The notes beneath the pieces are model-generated. The model had not been told where the DNA came from. It did no database searches and saw only the letters and a program-made list of their open reading frames with translations. From Solea solea (taxonomy: Eukaryota > Chordata > Actinopteri > Pleuronectiformes > Soleidae), in contig NC_081146.1 in assembly GCF_958295425.1 (NCBI RefSeq), positions 20,965,458 to 21,029,457 on the forward strand: a stretch of 64,000 nucleotides of DNA, read 5' to 3'. Position numbers and translations under genes: made by a program. Below are positions 39,414-49,064 of this stretch, one piece after another; the stretch's first letter is position 1, and each line of letters starts with the position of its first letter.

Positions 39414-39594
39414 GATGGTCGGCCAAACCAAAGTTATCCCTGACCTGAACCATAACCAGTTAATGCCTAACCCTGACTTTAACCAAACCACAAATCATAT
39501 CTTAGCCCAAACTAAACCAGTTTCTCAGAAGTGAGGTTCTGCCTCAATAGGACCAGGTTTTTTTTGATCTCCATGAGGACTACTGATCCTGTGT
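39414..39594 (-). repeat. Two-copy repeat family, copy B (minus orientation)
   Basis: The reverse complement reads aacctggtcctattgaggc, acttctgagaaac and a ggttcaggtcaggg-like run, matching copy A at 26397-26560 in order and spacing. Flanked by C20(AC)n on one side and (CA)n on the other. Confidence 0.6.
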
Positions 39595-39694
39595 GTAAAT
39601 TAAACTTCCTGAAAGTCACCTTTGCCTGTTCTCTTATTTGGAGCAGCATGTTGAGTGGATGGGCGTCTCCTATTACAACTCCACTTTCTGGAAT

Positions 39695-39721
39695 CACACA
39701 CACACACACACACACACACAA
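39695..39721. repeat. (CA)n microsatellite
   Basis: Uninterrupted CA run of about 27 bases. Confidence 0.95.
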
Positions 39722-40804
39722 TACAATAAGATTCACATGTACCCAAAGTAATTGAAGAGGAGTGTGACTATGTGTGTGTGAAGGTCAGTGTGAATCAGGG
39801 ATTTTGGAAGGTGCAGAGGGATGATGAGTTTAAGGATTACCGAGGTGACTTGAAGTCCGCAGCAGAACCTGCTACAGAGGGTGCTCTGACAAAAGACCCC
39901 CTGCTGAATTATTGAGAACATAATGAAATGTCCTTGCAAGAGGGAGGAAGACAACACTGTGTCACACTCCTCCCACGTCTCCCCTCCACTCTAAGTCTGA
40001 TGATTGGGCAGAAAAGAGGAAAAAATAAAAAGTAGTCCTTTTATTTCCCCTGTAGAGGAATGAATCTTATCTGTAAATGGACCCTCCCCCGTCTCTTTCC
40101 TACCCCCTTTGCCACTGCTTTCATTTGACAGGAGCTTCTGTCCTTTGCTCCATACTGCAGTTAATCTGCCGCTGTATTAGAAAAGAATATTTGTTCACAA
40201 TAAATTCAGATGATTCAGAGCAGTGGCTGAAGGTTATTCTGTGGGATCTGGTTCACTTTAGAACCCAAAACAGAGAAGTGAGAGAAAGAGATGTGTCTGA
40301 TTTGCTTCCGAGTGACTGCCTGTGTAGAAGAGTGTGACTTGAAGGTCAAGGTAGATACTGGAGGCACTGAGAAGTCATCCTGATTTCTCCGACACAGCTT
40401 TTTTTCCATTCACAGTTGTGTAACTCAGCTAAAGTAATATAATGGCTCCATGGATATGATGTGAACACATAACCTCTATTGGTTTTGTCCCACAAATGTC
40501 ATCCATAATATCACAGGTACCATCGCGTAACTGTCCAAAGGGTAAGGTGACGGGCGTCAAACTTGGCAGGCGACTTACTAATGGCACCAGTGTTTGCAGT
40601 GCTGGCTTTCACATTGTTTGGATGAAAGAAAAAAAACAGGAAGGCCACACAATCTCTGACCCCTCACTTATATATTTGCTCCATAAAGCACAAGAAAAAC
40701 ATTAGATGTTCAGCTCTTTTGTAGTCTTCGTAAGGATCTGAGAAAAGTGGAAAAAAAAAGATATTTTTTGAATGTTCAAAATCCACCTTTTCAGTCTCCT
40801 TTTG

Positions 40805-40990
40805 TAGTCCATCCGTCTACTACCACGTAATCCTCCGGTGCTTGTGCCAATCCCAGCTGATATAGGACAAAAGGCAGTGTACACCCTGGACAGGTGGTCA
40901 GTCCATCACAGGTTCACAGAGAGACCAACAACTGTCCACTCTCACATTCACACGTCCGGTGAAGCGGAGAAAACGCATGTTCATGGGGAG
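40805..40990 (-). mobile_element. L2-type LINE 3' tail, reverse orientation (copy 2)
   Basis: Contains tccatccgtctactacc, gccaatcccagctgatatag, ccctggacaggtggtcagtc and cattcacacg in the same order as copy 1, 15 kb upstream. Frames through it are noncoding. Confidence 0.6.
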
Positions 40991-42217
40991 ATCATGCTTC
41001 CGTGTAGTGTTTTTGTTTTTAATATTTATTAAATTCCATGTGTCGCGGCAATGGACGACTTTCACCATCATAAAGATGCAAGACTTATAGTGGATACATT
41101 TAAACATGGATGCACACTTCACCACCATGTGGTTGAATAATTTTATTTTACAGCATCTGCCTCTCAAATTCCGGATAGATCAAGCATGAGTTAGGAGACC
41201 ACATTAGAAAAGGAACAAAGGGTAAAAGAGAGGGGGTGTGAAGTGCAAAAGGTCAACAGTGAACACTCCATAGGGACCGTGTAAAAGCTGTGGCTACCTA
41301 CGTTTAAGTGGACTCCTCTTGACAGTGCCCTCCCTCATCTCAGCAATCACCCCAAAGGAAATTGATTTGCGAGTAATTAACGACGTGTGTGTCTGGATGT
41401 TGGCCAACTTCATGTTCTATTCATGCAGATTAATACATATTTGTCATCGCCTGTGGGGGCTGAAAGGCATCTGTCTGTGCCATTAAACATTCATGAGTGT
41501 GCAGGATGCAGCGAGAAAGAGCCATTGAGCGGCTCTTTTCTCGCTCCTCTTCATATCAGCACACATCTTAATGGAGCGCATTAAATCAGAATGGTCAAAC
41601 AGGGAATTTTGGCAGTGACAGTGGCATTCATCACACCTGTTTTAAAGGATAAATCTCCCCTCAGATCCTCTTTCTTTCTTTGAAACAGCCTGTTGTGCAA
41701 TACAGGAGTTATGTGGCCATGTTTTGGTGTTTTTATTTAACACCTCTGTGCATCTGCAAATAGTGACTTTCTGTGTCTATGTCTTCCATGACAAACCAGA
41801 GCCTTCACGTGCGTGTCCGTGTTTCCCATGGCTGACTTTTGTCATTCGTGCAGACGTAGTGCACAGCTATACAATTACACATTCCCTGGCTTCCTCAAGC
41901 CTGTAATGTGCTTATGTATATGGCACTATTTTGTTTCATAAGAACTTTTCCTGTATTAAAGCAGTATTTGCATGCTTTTTGACAGCTCCAGGTGTAGTAA
42001 CAATGGTGGGGGGTTGAGAGATGTGAAAAAAATGTCACATTTGAATATTTTTTGTTTAGTTTTTAAGACTATTTTGCAAGGTATTAATCGGTCAAATAAA
42101 ACTAATAACTGCATACTAAATAAATTGATAGCTGTGTGATCAATTTATTTATCTTTCTGAGATAGAAGAAAGATTTCCATGACCGTCCAAATACAAATGT
42201 TTGCCTATGCCATGTTT

Positions 42218-42240
42218 AAAAAAAAAAAAAAAAAAAAAAA
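42218..42240. repeat. A23 homopolymer
   Basis: Run of 23 adenines. No retroposon body is recognised directly upstream of it. Confidence 0.9.
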
Positions 42241-42655
42241 GCCTAATAAGATGCTCAATTTTTGTAAGAAACAGCTGCTCTCTGTTTTCAGCCATGCTAT
42301 TGCTTTTTAAAAAAGGGAGGAACTTTAGGAACTCTTTAAGTATTGCCTAATACAAGTAGAAGGAGATGCTATGTAACCAAGCAGAGAGCTAGAACATGGA
42401 GCTGGCTGAGATTATCTACAAGTGAGTGAGGAAGTTTGATTGGCAGCTCACGGTCGAATGCTAATGCAACAATATTGTTCTGGAGTTCATGAAACCAATA
42501 AATTGTAGGAGCCAGCAGATTGTTCATGGTCTATATGTTGTACCTTATTTGGAGCTTTATGTTCCTTTGTTAATGAAAATGAACTCTTTAATTCACATCA
42601 ACCCCCTTGATTTCATGTGGTTTGACCCACTCTGATGTATCATGTGTGTCCATAG

Positions 42656-42814
42656 GTGGCTGGAGCGTGTGGGGTCTGTGGGCACAGTGTAGCAGCGATT
42701 GCGGAGGCGGTATTCAAACCAGGACCAGGACGTGCCAATCGCCTCCGGAGGAGTCGTACTTGTGTGAGGGTGTGGTGGAGGAGGGCCGACCGTGCAACTC
42801 GCAGCCCTGCACTG
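42656..42814 (+). CDS. adgrb1: adgrb1 coding exon 2: thrombospondin repeat 1
   Basis: Encodes residues 246-298. Acceptor cccatag-type AG at 42654-42655, donor g/gtgagc at 42815; phase 1 in and out, 159 bases. The TSR begins [12 protein letters not shown] with the tryptophan ladder used for C-mannosylation. The next motif is CSSDCGGG, with Asp where O-fucosylated TSRs carry Ser/Thr before the second Cys; mammalian BAI1 TSR1 (CTRDCGGG) is the same. Six cysteines are present, ending RPCNSQPC. This extra first TSR is what distinguishes BAI1 from BAI2 and BAI3. In mammals it is part of the shed fragment Vstat-40. Confidence 0.95.
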
Positions 42815-43566
42815 GTGAGCTGCATGTTCCGTGTGTGTGTGTGTGTGCGTGGGTGGGTGTTTGTGTGCATTTGTGCGTACAATACATCCATTTCTGTCGG
42901 AGAGTGCTCTTATTATGCTTTGAGCGTGTTGGTGTGTTTTCAAGTTAACGCAGCTATGTGTGTTTCTTTAATCTTTCCTTTCTGACATCGGATTCATCTG
43001 CTTGTGTATCCATCCTCTGTAAGTCAGTGTTCTGACTTAAAAAGTGCATGTTGGAAAAGGGACTTTGATTGATGGAAAAATAACAATGGCATGGTCAGCC
43101 ATTTTTAAGACCATGCATGAACAGTATATGTCCAAATCATTACACCCACAAATGGCTCAAGGGACACAGAAAATCAACATTTGAACACTATAATGTTGAA
43201 GCTATCGTCCATTAAAATATTTCACAGGGTAAATCATTCTATTTTTGTAAGGCGACGTCTGGTAAATAGCTCAAACCACAGATCGTCACTAGTTTTTTTT
43301 TTAAAGTAAAAACGTAAAGCTGGTCAACATTCACAGTAGTAACACAACAAAAACTGGACACATACAGTATGTAGCACATTAACACCGATGGCACATCAGA
43401 AGTCCCAAGTTTGGCTGATGCTGTTTTGGGTGACCAATCACGTCACGGTTGTGTCCCAACTATAAACCAATGAATTAAGGAGCTCTGGTTGCTAACCCAA
43501 CCCCCCATCCCCAACCCCTAACCCCCCCCACCCCTACACCTCCTGGCCTTGCCTTACCCCATTTAG
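42815..43566 (+). other. adgrb1: adgrb1 intron 2
   Basis: 752 bases, with a short TG-rich stretch at its start and a C-rich stretch (about 43497-43560) before the acceptor. Nothing else recognised. Confidence 0.9.
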
Positions 43567-43671
43567 GCAAAGGTCGCCATCTCTCTCGCAGCCAGTCGCT
43601 TCGGTCGGTGGACAGCCGCAAGCGCGACGATGTAGACAAGCCCCGGGCCGGACAGCAGAGCCCTCAGACAG
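43567..43671 (+). CDS. adgrb1: adgrb1 coding exon 3: inter-TSR linker with protease site
   Basis: Encodes residues 299-333: a basic, Ser-rich linker with HLSRSQSLRS, DSRKRDD and a final SPQT. 105 bases, phase 1 in and out. It aligns with the mammalian BAI1 linker (SRSQSLRSTDARRRE) between TSR1 and TSR2. The Ser-Leu bond of SQS-LRS (43596-43601) corresponds to the reported MMP14 cleavage site of human BAI1 that releases Vstat-40. The exon has no fold of its own and could be skipped in frame. Acceptor atttag, donor g/gtaaga. Confidence 0.93.
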
Positions 43672-45469
43672 GTAAGACAACAGGACGCAGCGGGATCCCA
43701 TGCATCAGTCACAGAAATAGCTTGGGTGACCACCAACACTTGTGCAATATAAACGAAATGACTTATTTTAACACACACATCTATCAAACTCTCCCAATGT
43801 GTAGTACCTTGTACCTGCAATGGACTAATTCCAACATGGACGCTGACTGAACATAGTGAAGTCATATTTTATGTGAGGTCATAACAGGATACTGTGCCCT
43901 GTCTGGAAACACTATATCTAATGGAGTCCTCCCTCTCTGTTGTACTGATACTCCACCCAGAACCAGTGGTAGCAAGCACTCAACCCTTTGCAAGCTGAAA
44001 GAAAATGTTGTTTTTTTTCGACAAATTGGGACAATGATTGTTTGCTTCTTTATTTTTCCAGACTTGACAAAAGTCTCTGGAAAAAAAAAGTTTCATATTT
44101 GTATGGCAAGTATGGAGCTGTTGACAAGGTGACCTCTGCCTTACTTAAAAACAAGTTTAAAAAAACCTGGTTCCGAAAGTCCAAAAATACACCTGGTAGG
44201 TGCATTTTTTTTTTTTATTACTCATCACTTGGCTCCAGCTCCATGCTAAATTAACAGAAAAATAAAAGTTATTGATCTTATTTCCATCTTGGGAAAAAAG
44301 GTGAACAAGTACATTCCCCAAAATGTTGATTTATTACTTCATAGGGTGGCTGTGTGACCTTCGAATAGCCTCTTGACAGAGACATAAGGCTGTGATCACC
44401 CTAGATTCATGTCATGTTCTTTAATCATTTGTAATATTAGACGTGAGATGACTGACAGCAATGCTAGTCTTATCCATATTATTTGAAGCCAATTGTAAGT
44501 TGTTTTTTTGGAGAGGGATATATTCAGACCAAGACCAGTTTGAGACAGGATGTTGACATTTTGAGGGGGAAAAACAGTTTTTCATGTCTTTATATGAAGC
44601 AAATGTAATATTGAGAGGACATGGTTTGAATATAGCAAGTGAACTGATGGATTAAGGACAAGTAGATCATGTAGCCGTACATGATGATGGTGATGCACAT
44701 TTTTCATTTTATCACTGATATGAATCTAAAGTGACTACAGCCAATGTCCCTAAGAAAGTATACATTTTTCAAGCTAAGAGGGGATGGAAGTTTGGTACGA
44801 CAAATAGAGTTTGGGTGAAGTATTACTTTTAAGTTGCTAATTTCAACTCCTCACTTCCTATTTTAGTCCCCCCCCCCCCCTCTCCCCTGTCTTCTTCTGA
44901 CAACCTTTGCTCCCTCAATGGTCAACAGACTCAGCAGTCCTGACCACTGACACGATGACTGACATATCCTAAGCCAGTGGCATTCACTTCCTGGAAGTCA
45001 ATGCAGAGGATATGACATCATAGCCCGACAGATAGAACAGAGGCTGAGGTCCATTTTAGGGGCCACCTTCTCTGATGGACACGCTGTGTTATTTTGGACA
45101 GAGCATCAGAGGGCTGGGCCGAGTCTCCTTTATAAAATTGGCCAAGGATTAAGGTCTTCCTTTAAGTTCCCTTCATTGTATTCAAGTAACGGAGTGCAGT
45201 GGATTGGAACGATGAGGACAACGAAGGACCGACAGATTTGGTTCACTAATTAGCCACATTTGGAAGATCCTGTGCCAAGGGACTGAGTCTACCAGTTAGA
45301 AAACATTAGGTCTATAGAGGAGGCCGCCCCTTAAATCACACCGCAACCCTTCCTCATTTTGGCCACAGTGGCTGCATCCTGCATGGTAATTAGTTGTGGC
45401 CCTTTCCTTCCCTTTTCCTCCTCTTTCTCCCCCTATCCACCTACCCTTTCCCAACCCCTTCCTCCTCAG
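43672..45469 (+). other. adgrb1: adgrb1 intron 3
   Basis: 1.8 kb with a C13 run at 44868-44880 and a strong pyrimidine tract before the acceptor at 45469. No gene recognised. Confidence 0.9.
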
Positions 45470-45637
45470 TAGATTCAACCTCAGGTGAGGAATGGTCAGC
45501 GTGGAGTGTGTGTTCTGCCACGTGTGGGGAGGGTTGGCAGAGTCGCACTCGTTTCTGCGTGTCCTCCTCTTACAGCACCCAATGTAGTGGGCCACTGCGA
45601 GAGCAGAGACCGTGCAACAACTCTGCCGTGTGTCCAG
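45470..45637 (+). CDS. adgrb1: adgrb1 coding exon 4: thrombospondin repeat 2
   Basis: Encodes residues 334-389. The TSR reads [18 protein letters not shown], then [19 protein letters not shown] and PCNNSAVCP, almost identical to mammalian BAI1 TSR2. It carries a WxxW C-mannosylation motif and the O-fucose motif CSATCG. 168 bases, phase 1-1. A second possible acceptor (cctcag at 45480-45485) would drop VDSTS-region residues in frame, but its pyrimidine tract is weaker. Donor g/gtaagc. Confidence 0.95.
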
Positions 45638-46057
45638 GTAAGCCCCCTCTCCACCCCTCTAGTGCCACCATCCTGCACTTACCCAGCCCTCTCCTGGACC
45701 CTGCCCCACCCATTTAAACACCCACCTTCCTCAGGCACTTCCTTTGGCTCCAGGGATCATTTCTTCCCTCACCTTCCAGGAAGGACTTTGCCTGCAGCTT
45801 CTAAATGATTTAGACTGTTATGGGAGAGGTTTCATGGTGATGTGAGGCTATCCAGACAGGAAGGGAGACTCCTCATCTTAGAAAACAATGTTACCACAGG
45901 AGAATGGAAAAGTACTGATGCAAAAACCATTGAGCAGTGTGACTAATAATTCTTGATACAGTTCAGCCTCAGTAAAGTTCCAATGTGTTGCTCTGGTTTG
46001 TTAAGAGGGCCTGTGTTTGTCTTTCTATAAATCATACCCTAGCTGCTCTGATTGCAG
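45638..46057 (+). other. adgrb1: adgrb1 intron 4
   Basis: 420 bases, C-rich at the 5' end. No feature beyond the splice sites. Confidence 0.9.
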
Positions 46058-46222
46058 TGCACGGTGCTTGGGACGAATGGTCACCGTGGAGTTTGTGTTC
46101 ATCAACCTGTGGCCGAGGTTTCAGGTCCCGAACACGAACGTGTGCCCCCCCTCAGTTTGGGGGCGATGCCTGCGACGGCCCGGGGTCACAGACTAAATTC
46201 TGCAACATAGCCGTTTGTCCAG
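46058..46222 (+). CDS. adgrb1: adgrb1 coding exon 5: thrombospondin repeat 3
   Basis: Encodes residues 390-444, beginning [13 protein letters not shown], with the O-fucose motif [20 protein letters not shown] and KFCNIAVCP. Nearly identical to mammalian BAI1 TSR3. 165 bases, phase 1-1. Acceptor attgcag at 46057, donor g/gtgagt. TSRs of this receptor mediate phosphatidylserine and lipopolysaccharide recognition and anti-angiogenic activity in mammals. Confidence 0.95.
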
Positions 46223-46784
46223 GTGAGTAAGATAATTACACGCAGAAAAATAAAATAAACTAAATAAAGCATAAAGCAGTATCTCTGCAATAATCTATGT
46301 GAGCGAGCATGGATGATTTTAAGAACTGTCCATCTATAATACCTTGCTTATAGGTGTGTATTATCAAATATAGTGGCAAGATATCTAAGGCACCCGGGCC
46401 AAACTGGATGCGTAAGCAGGATGCATGACTGTGTTTCTCATATGAGGGAGCTACTAATGCCAATTTCCTGCACTGCTCATACCAATTGTCTCGGCATTCT
46501 GCCCATTGGTTCACAAAATGGGCAATAAAAGAAATCGTTCACCTAGTTCCTGTCTCTATATCTCCGAAATATGTAACAAACTTACATAATCAAAAGCCTT
46601 TTCGTGCTTAAAACTCACGCCATTCATTTGTTTTTAAGCTTCAATTGACAAATATTTGCAGATCTGCTGGACGCACACAGCACTCAGTCACTCTGTGCTA
46701 CAAAAGCTGTGTGTGTGTGTGTGTCCAAGTGGAATAATACTCACTGTTCTCCTGTTTGCTTTTGGGGATCCTGACCATCCTCAG
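46223..46784 (+). other. adgrb1: adgrb1 intron 5
   Basis: 562 bases with a short TG run (about 46710-46723). No other feature seen. Confidence 0.9.
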
Positions 46785-46949
46785 TGGATGGAGTATGGAA
46801 CGAGTGGTCCAGCTGGAGCTCCTGCTCGGCTTCCTGCTCTAATGGGACCATGCAGAGAACCCGGGAGTGTAATGGTCCTTCGTATGGAGGCTCAGAATGC
46901 AGAGGAGAGTGGCTCGAGACTGTCGACTGCTTCCTTGGGGAGTGCCCGG
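46785..46949 (+). CDS. adgrb1: adgrb1 coding exon 6: thrombospondin repeat 4
   Basis: Encodes residues 445-499: [13 protein letters not shown], then [27 protein letters not shown] and DCFLGECP. Matches mammalian BAI1 TSR4, including the unusual CSASC-S in place of CSxTCG. N-G-T in SCSNGT is a potential N-glycosylation site not present in human BAI1 (SCSQG) but seen in BAI2 and BAI3. 165 bases, phase 1-1. The donor g/gtatga is the weakest in the TSR block. Confidence 0.95.
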
Positions 46950-47083
46950 GTATGAAAAAGAAAGGCTTATCAAAATGATTTACCATGGTCACGCAATCAA
47001 TTCCTTGCTATTTTACAGCAAATATACTAAAAGGTCACAAACTACCAAAAAGCAACATATCTTATTTGTGTTCATCATGTCAG

Positions 47084-47248
47084 TGGATGGCAAGTGGCAG
47101 CCGTGGTCTTTGTGGTCGGGATGTTCGATAACCTGTGGAGGGGGGAGCCAGCAGAGAAACAGGGTTTGTTTTGGGCCCTTTTTTGGGGGGCAGCCTTGTC
47201 CTGGAGAACGAGAGGAGGTCCGGACCTGTAATGAGAAGAAATGTCCAG
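47084..47248 (+). CDS. adgrb1: adgrb1 coding exon 7: thrombospondin repeat 5
   Basis: Encodes residues 500-554: [13 protein letters not shown], the O-fucose motif [19 protein letters not shown] and RTCNEKKCP. Corresponds to mammalian BAI1 TSR5 (DGKWQAWASWGSC, CSVTCGAG, GPFFGG). 165 bases, phase 1-1, separated from exon 6 by an intron of only 134 bases and from exon 8 by 85 bases. Acceptor catgtcag, donor g/gtcagt. Confidence 0.95.
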
Positions 47249-47333
47249 GTCAGTTCATGGCAGCGTGACATCGCAAACACCCCCGCCTTCTCTCACCACT
47301 GTGTCATTAACTGTGGCACTTCTCTGCAAACAG

Positions 47334-47435
47334 AACCTCATGAAATATGTGGCGAGGACAACTTTTCCAACGTCATGTGGAAGATGACTCCAGCTGGGGA
47401 CACAGCAGCAGTGCGCTGTCCTCCCAATGCCATGG
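47334..47435 (+). CDS. adgrb1: adgrb1 coding exon 8: hormone-receptor-like domain, first half
   Basis: Encodes residues 555-588: [29 protein letters not shown] and a final NAM followed by the Gly codon shared with exon 9. This is the HormR (HRM) module with the conserved W and paired cysteines. Human BAI1 has an N-A-T glycosylation site here; the fish has N-A-M, so the site is lost. 102 bases, phase 1-1. Donor g/gtgagc. Confidence 0.93.
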
Positions 47436-47527
47436 GTGAGCTCACGCATTATATATTCACTCCATACGCTGTTGACCATAAATGTCATCGGATAAGAAAC
47501 ATCTCATTTCATGTGGCCCCCCTACAG

Positions 47528-47634
47528 GGCTCATCCTGCGCCGCTGCACACTGGACGAAGAGGGCGTTGCTTACTGGGAGAATCCCACCTATCTGAAATG
47601 CATTTCCAATGATTATCGCAGTATTCAAACTCTG
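47528..47634 (+). CDS. adgrb1: adgrb1 coding exon 9: hormone-receptor-like domain, second half
   Basis: Encodes residues 589-624: [35 protein letters not shown]. Completes the HormR module and enters the linker to the GAIN domain. Starts phase 1 and ends phase 0, 107 bases. The preceding intron (92 bases) is not a multiple of three, so its retention would shift the frame. Acceptor cctacag, donor ctg/gtgagg. Confidence 0.94.
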
Positions 47635-48284
47635 GTGAGGAGAAAAGAAATGCTTTTTCCTGCTTCATTTCTGGACATCTTTTGTGTGGATTACATGTAA
47701 TAAAGAGGTGGGTGGGGTTGTTTTTGGCCATTATGTCTCTTCTGTGGTAAGTTTTTAAGTGCTCTCTGCAAAGCGACGTACTCCTATGCCATTAAGCTCC
47801 TCAAAATTGGTGTGCACCTCCACTGGAAATGTCGCTCTGCATTGCGGTGACACAGATCACAAAAATTGGCAATACATTTTTACTCCAAAGCTTTGCCCAG
47901 CTTCCTGCCTGATTTGAGTTCAAAGAATAGATCAAATGGAGGTGACAGTGATTTAGGAAAGAAAGTGTTTTAAGATCAACATCTTCAAATGCATAAACAC
48001 TCACATTCACATGGTCTCCTCCAGCAAAACCATGTGGAAACCAACAACCTGATTGGCTCTCTCTCCAAATCTGTGGCTGGTATGTTTTGTGACAGAATAT
48101 AACAGTGAGTCAGCGTGGGAGAGAACAAGTGAGACGCTGTAAGCGTCCTTGCAGGTATCACTGAGCAACTGATTCTACAAGCAAATCTCAAACTCTCCCC
48201 CATGAAGAAAGTTGATGTTTTGATCTCTTGCTAAAAGCCACTTTTTTTTGTTGTTGTTGTTGTTGTTGCCACTTTCTCCCTCAG
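47635..48284 (+). other. adgrb1: adgrb1 intron 9
   Basis: 650 bases. The 3' end carries a (TTG)7 run at 48248-48268, only 16 bases before exon 10, within the pyrimidine-tract region. Confidence 0.9.
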
Positions 48285-48479
48285 ACTCGGGAACATTTGT
48301 CCAAAGCACAACGTGGCCTTGTAGGAGATGGCGTTTCGGAGGTGATGACCAAGCTGAGGGTGACGTCCAGTGACGGGACCAGCTACAGCGGGGACCTGCT
48401 GGCGATTGTGGACGTGCTGAAAAACATGACTGAAATCTTCAGGAGGGCTTACTACAGCCCCAGCAGTGCCGATATGAGG
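48285..48479 (+). CDS. adgrb1: adgrb1 coding exon 10: start of GAIN subdomain A
   Basis: Encodes residues 625-689: [52 protein letters not shown] and SSADMR. Helical GAIN-A segment highly conserved with mammalian BAI1 (GDGVSEV versus GEGVSEV; SYSGDLL identical). The N-M-T site in KNMTEIF is a conserved N-glycosylation sequon. 195 bases, phase 0-0. Acceptor ccctcag, donor agg/gtgaat. Confidence 0.94.
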
Positions 48480-48995
48480 GTGAATTGATGTGCTGTTGTG
48501 GAGCTGTAGCCTGTAGTGTTTTGCACTGCTGTTTTCTGTTTTCCACCCACACTTGGTCCTCTGTGTCGCTGTGACTCACAGATGAGTTTGTAGCAGAGGA
48601 ACTTTATGAAAAAGATAATATGACGCGTCTCACATTGGACACGCAGTTTGAGAGCGTGGTATCTTTAGAGGCCGGAGAGACAAACATTTTGTGTGGCTCT
48701 TTTTTATGATAGGGTTTTTGTGGGCTCACCAAAAATAATAGCCACAGTTCAGTATCTGTTTGAATCTATGTTGTTCCTGTTGTTTACATATGCTGAATAA
48801 CACTCATGTGCAGGCAAGGTTTTGCATTTCTCTGCATATTTTAAAGTGTTGTGACATGTCTCTGTGTTACTGGTCCTGAAAAGTTGCATCAGCTCTTTTT
48901 CATACAACAAGAAGAAAATCTATATCATTTAATAGCATTGGAACCAGACTTTAAAATGCTGTGACATTTTGTGTTTTTTTTTTTGTATTTTTCAG
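48480..48995 (+). other. adgrb1: adgrb1 intron 10
   Basis: 516 bases ending in a T-rich tract and tttcag. Nothing else recognised. Confidence 0.9.
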
Positions 48996-49064
48996 AACTT
49001 TGTGCAGTCACTGAGCAATCTGTTGATGGAAGAGAACAGGGAGCGATGGGAGGAAGCACAACTG
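48996..49064 (+). CDS. adgrb1: adgrb1 coding exon 11: GAIN subdomain A
   Basis: Encodes residues 690-712, a 23-residue exon: NFVQSLSNLLMEENRERW and EEAQL. Human BAI1 has [20 protein letters not shown] at the same place. 69 bases, phase 0-0. Acceptor ttttcag, donor ctg/gttagt. Skipping would keep the frame but delete a GAIN helix. Confidence 0.94.

Larger units (their letters stand above)
20702..42655 (+). other. adgrb1: adgrb1 intron between coding exons 1 and 2 (about 22 kb)
   Basis: No second gene is recognised inside on either strand. It holds most of the transposon relics in the window: L2-type tails (25338-25565, 40805-40990), a two-copy inverted repeat family (26397-26560, 39414-39594), a hAT-type element (26568-26732), a perfect hairpin (27560-27597), a foldback element (29102-29326), two LINE fragments and a SINE (30945-32600), TG/CA/TA tracts and poly-A and poly-C runs. 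The remainder is unique-looking AT-rich DNA. A large first coding intron is usual for adhesion GPCR genes and commonly holds enhancers, but none can be read from sequence alone. Confidence 0.85.

Noticed and set aside
43267..43567. Extra coding exon in intron 2
   Set aside because: The C-rich run only forms a pyrimidine tract. No frame with flanking splice sites fits the phases.
47135..47596. 153-codon plus-strand frame across exons 7-9
   Set aside because: It reads exon 7 out of frame, exon 8 in frame, then intron and exon 9 out of frame. It is a shadow of the spliced gene.
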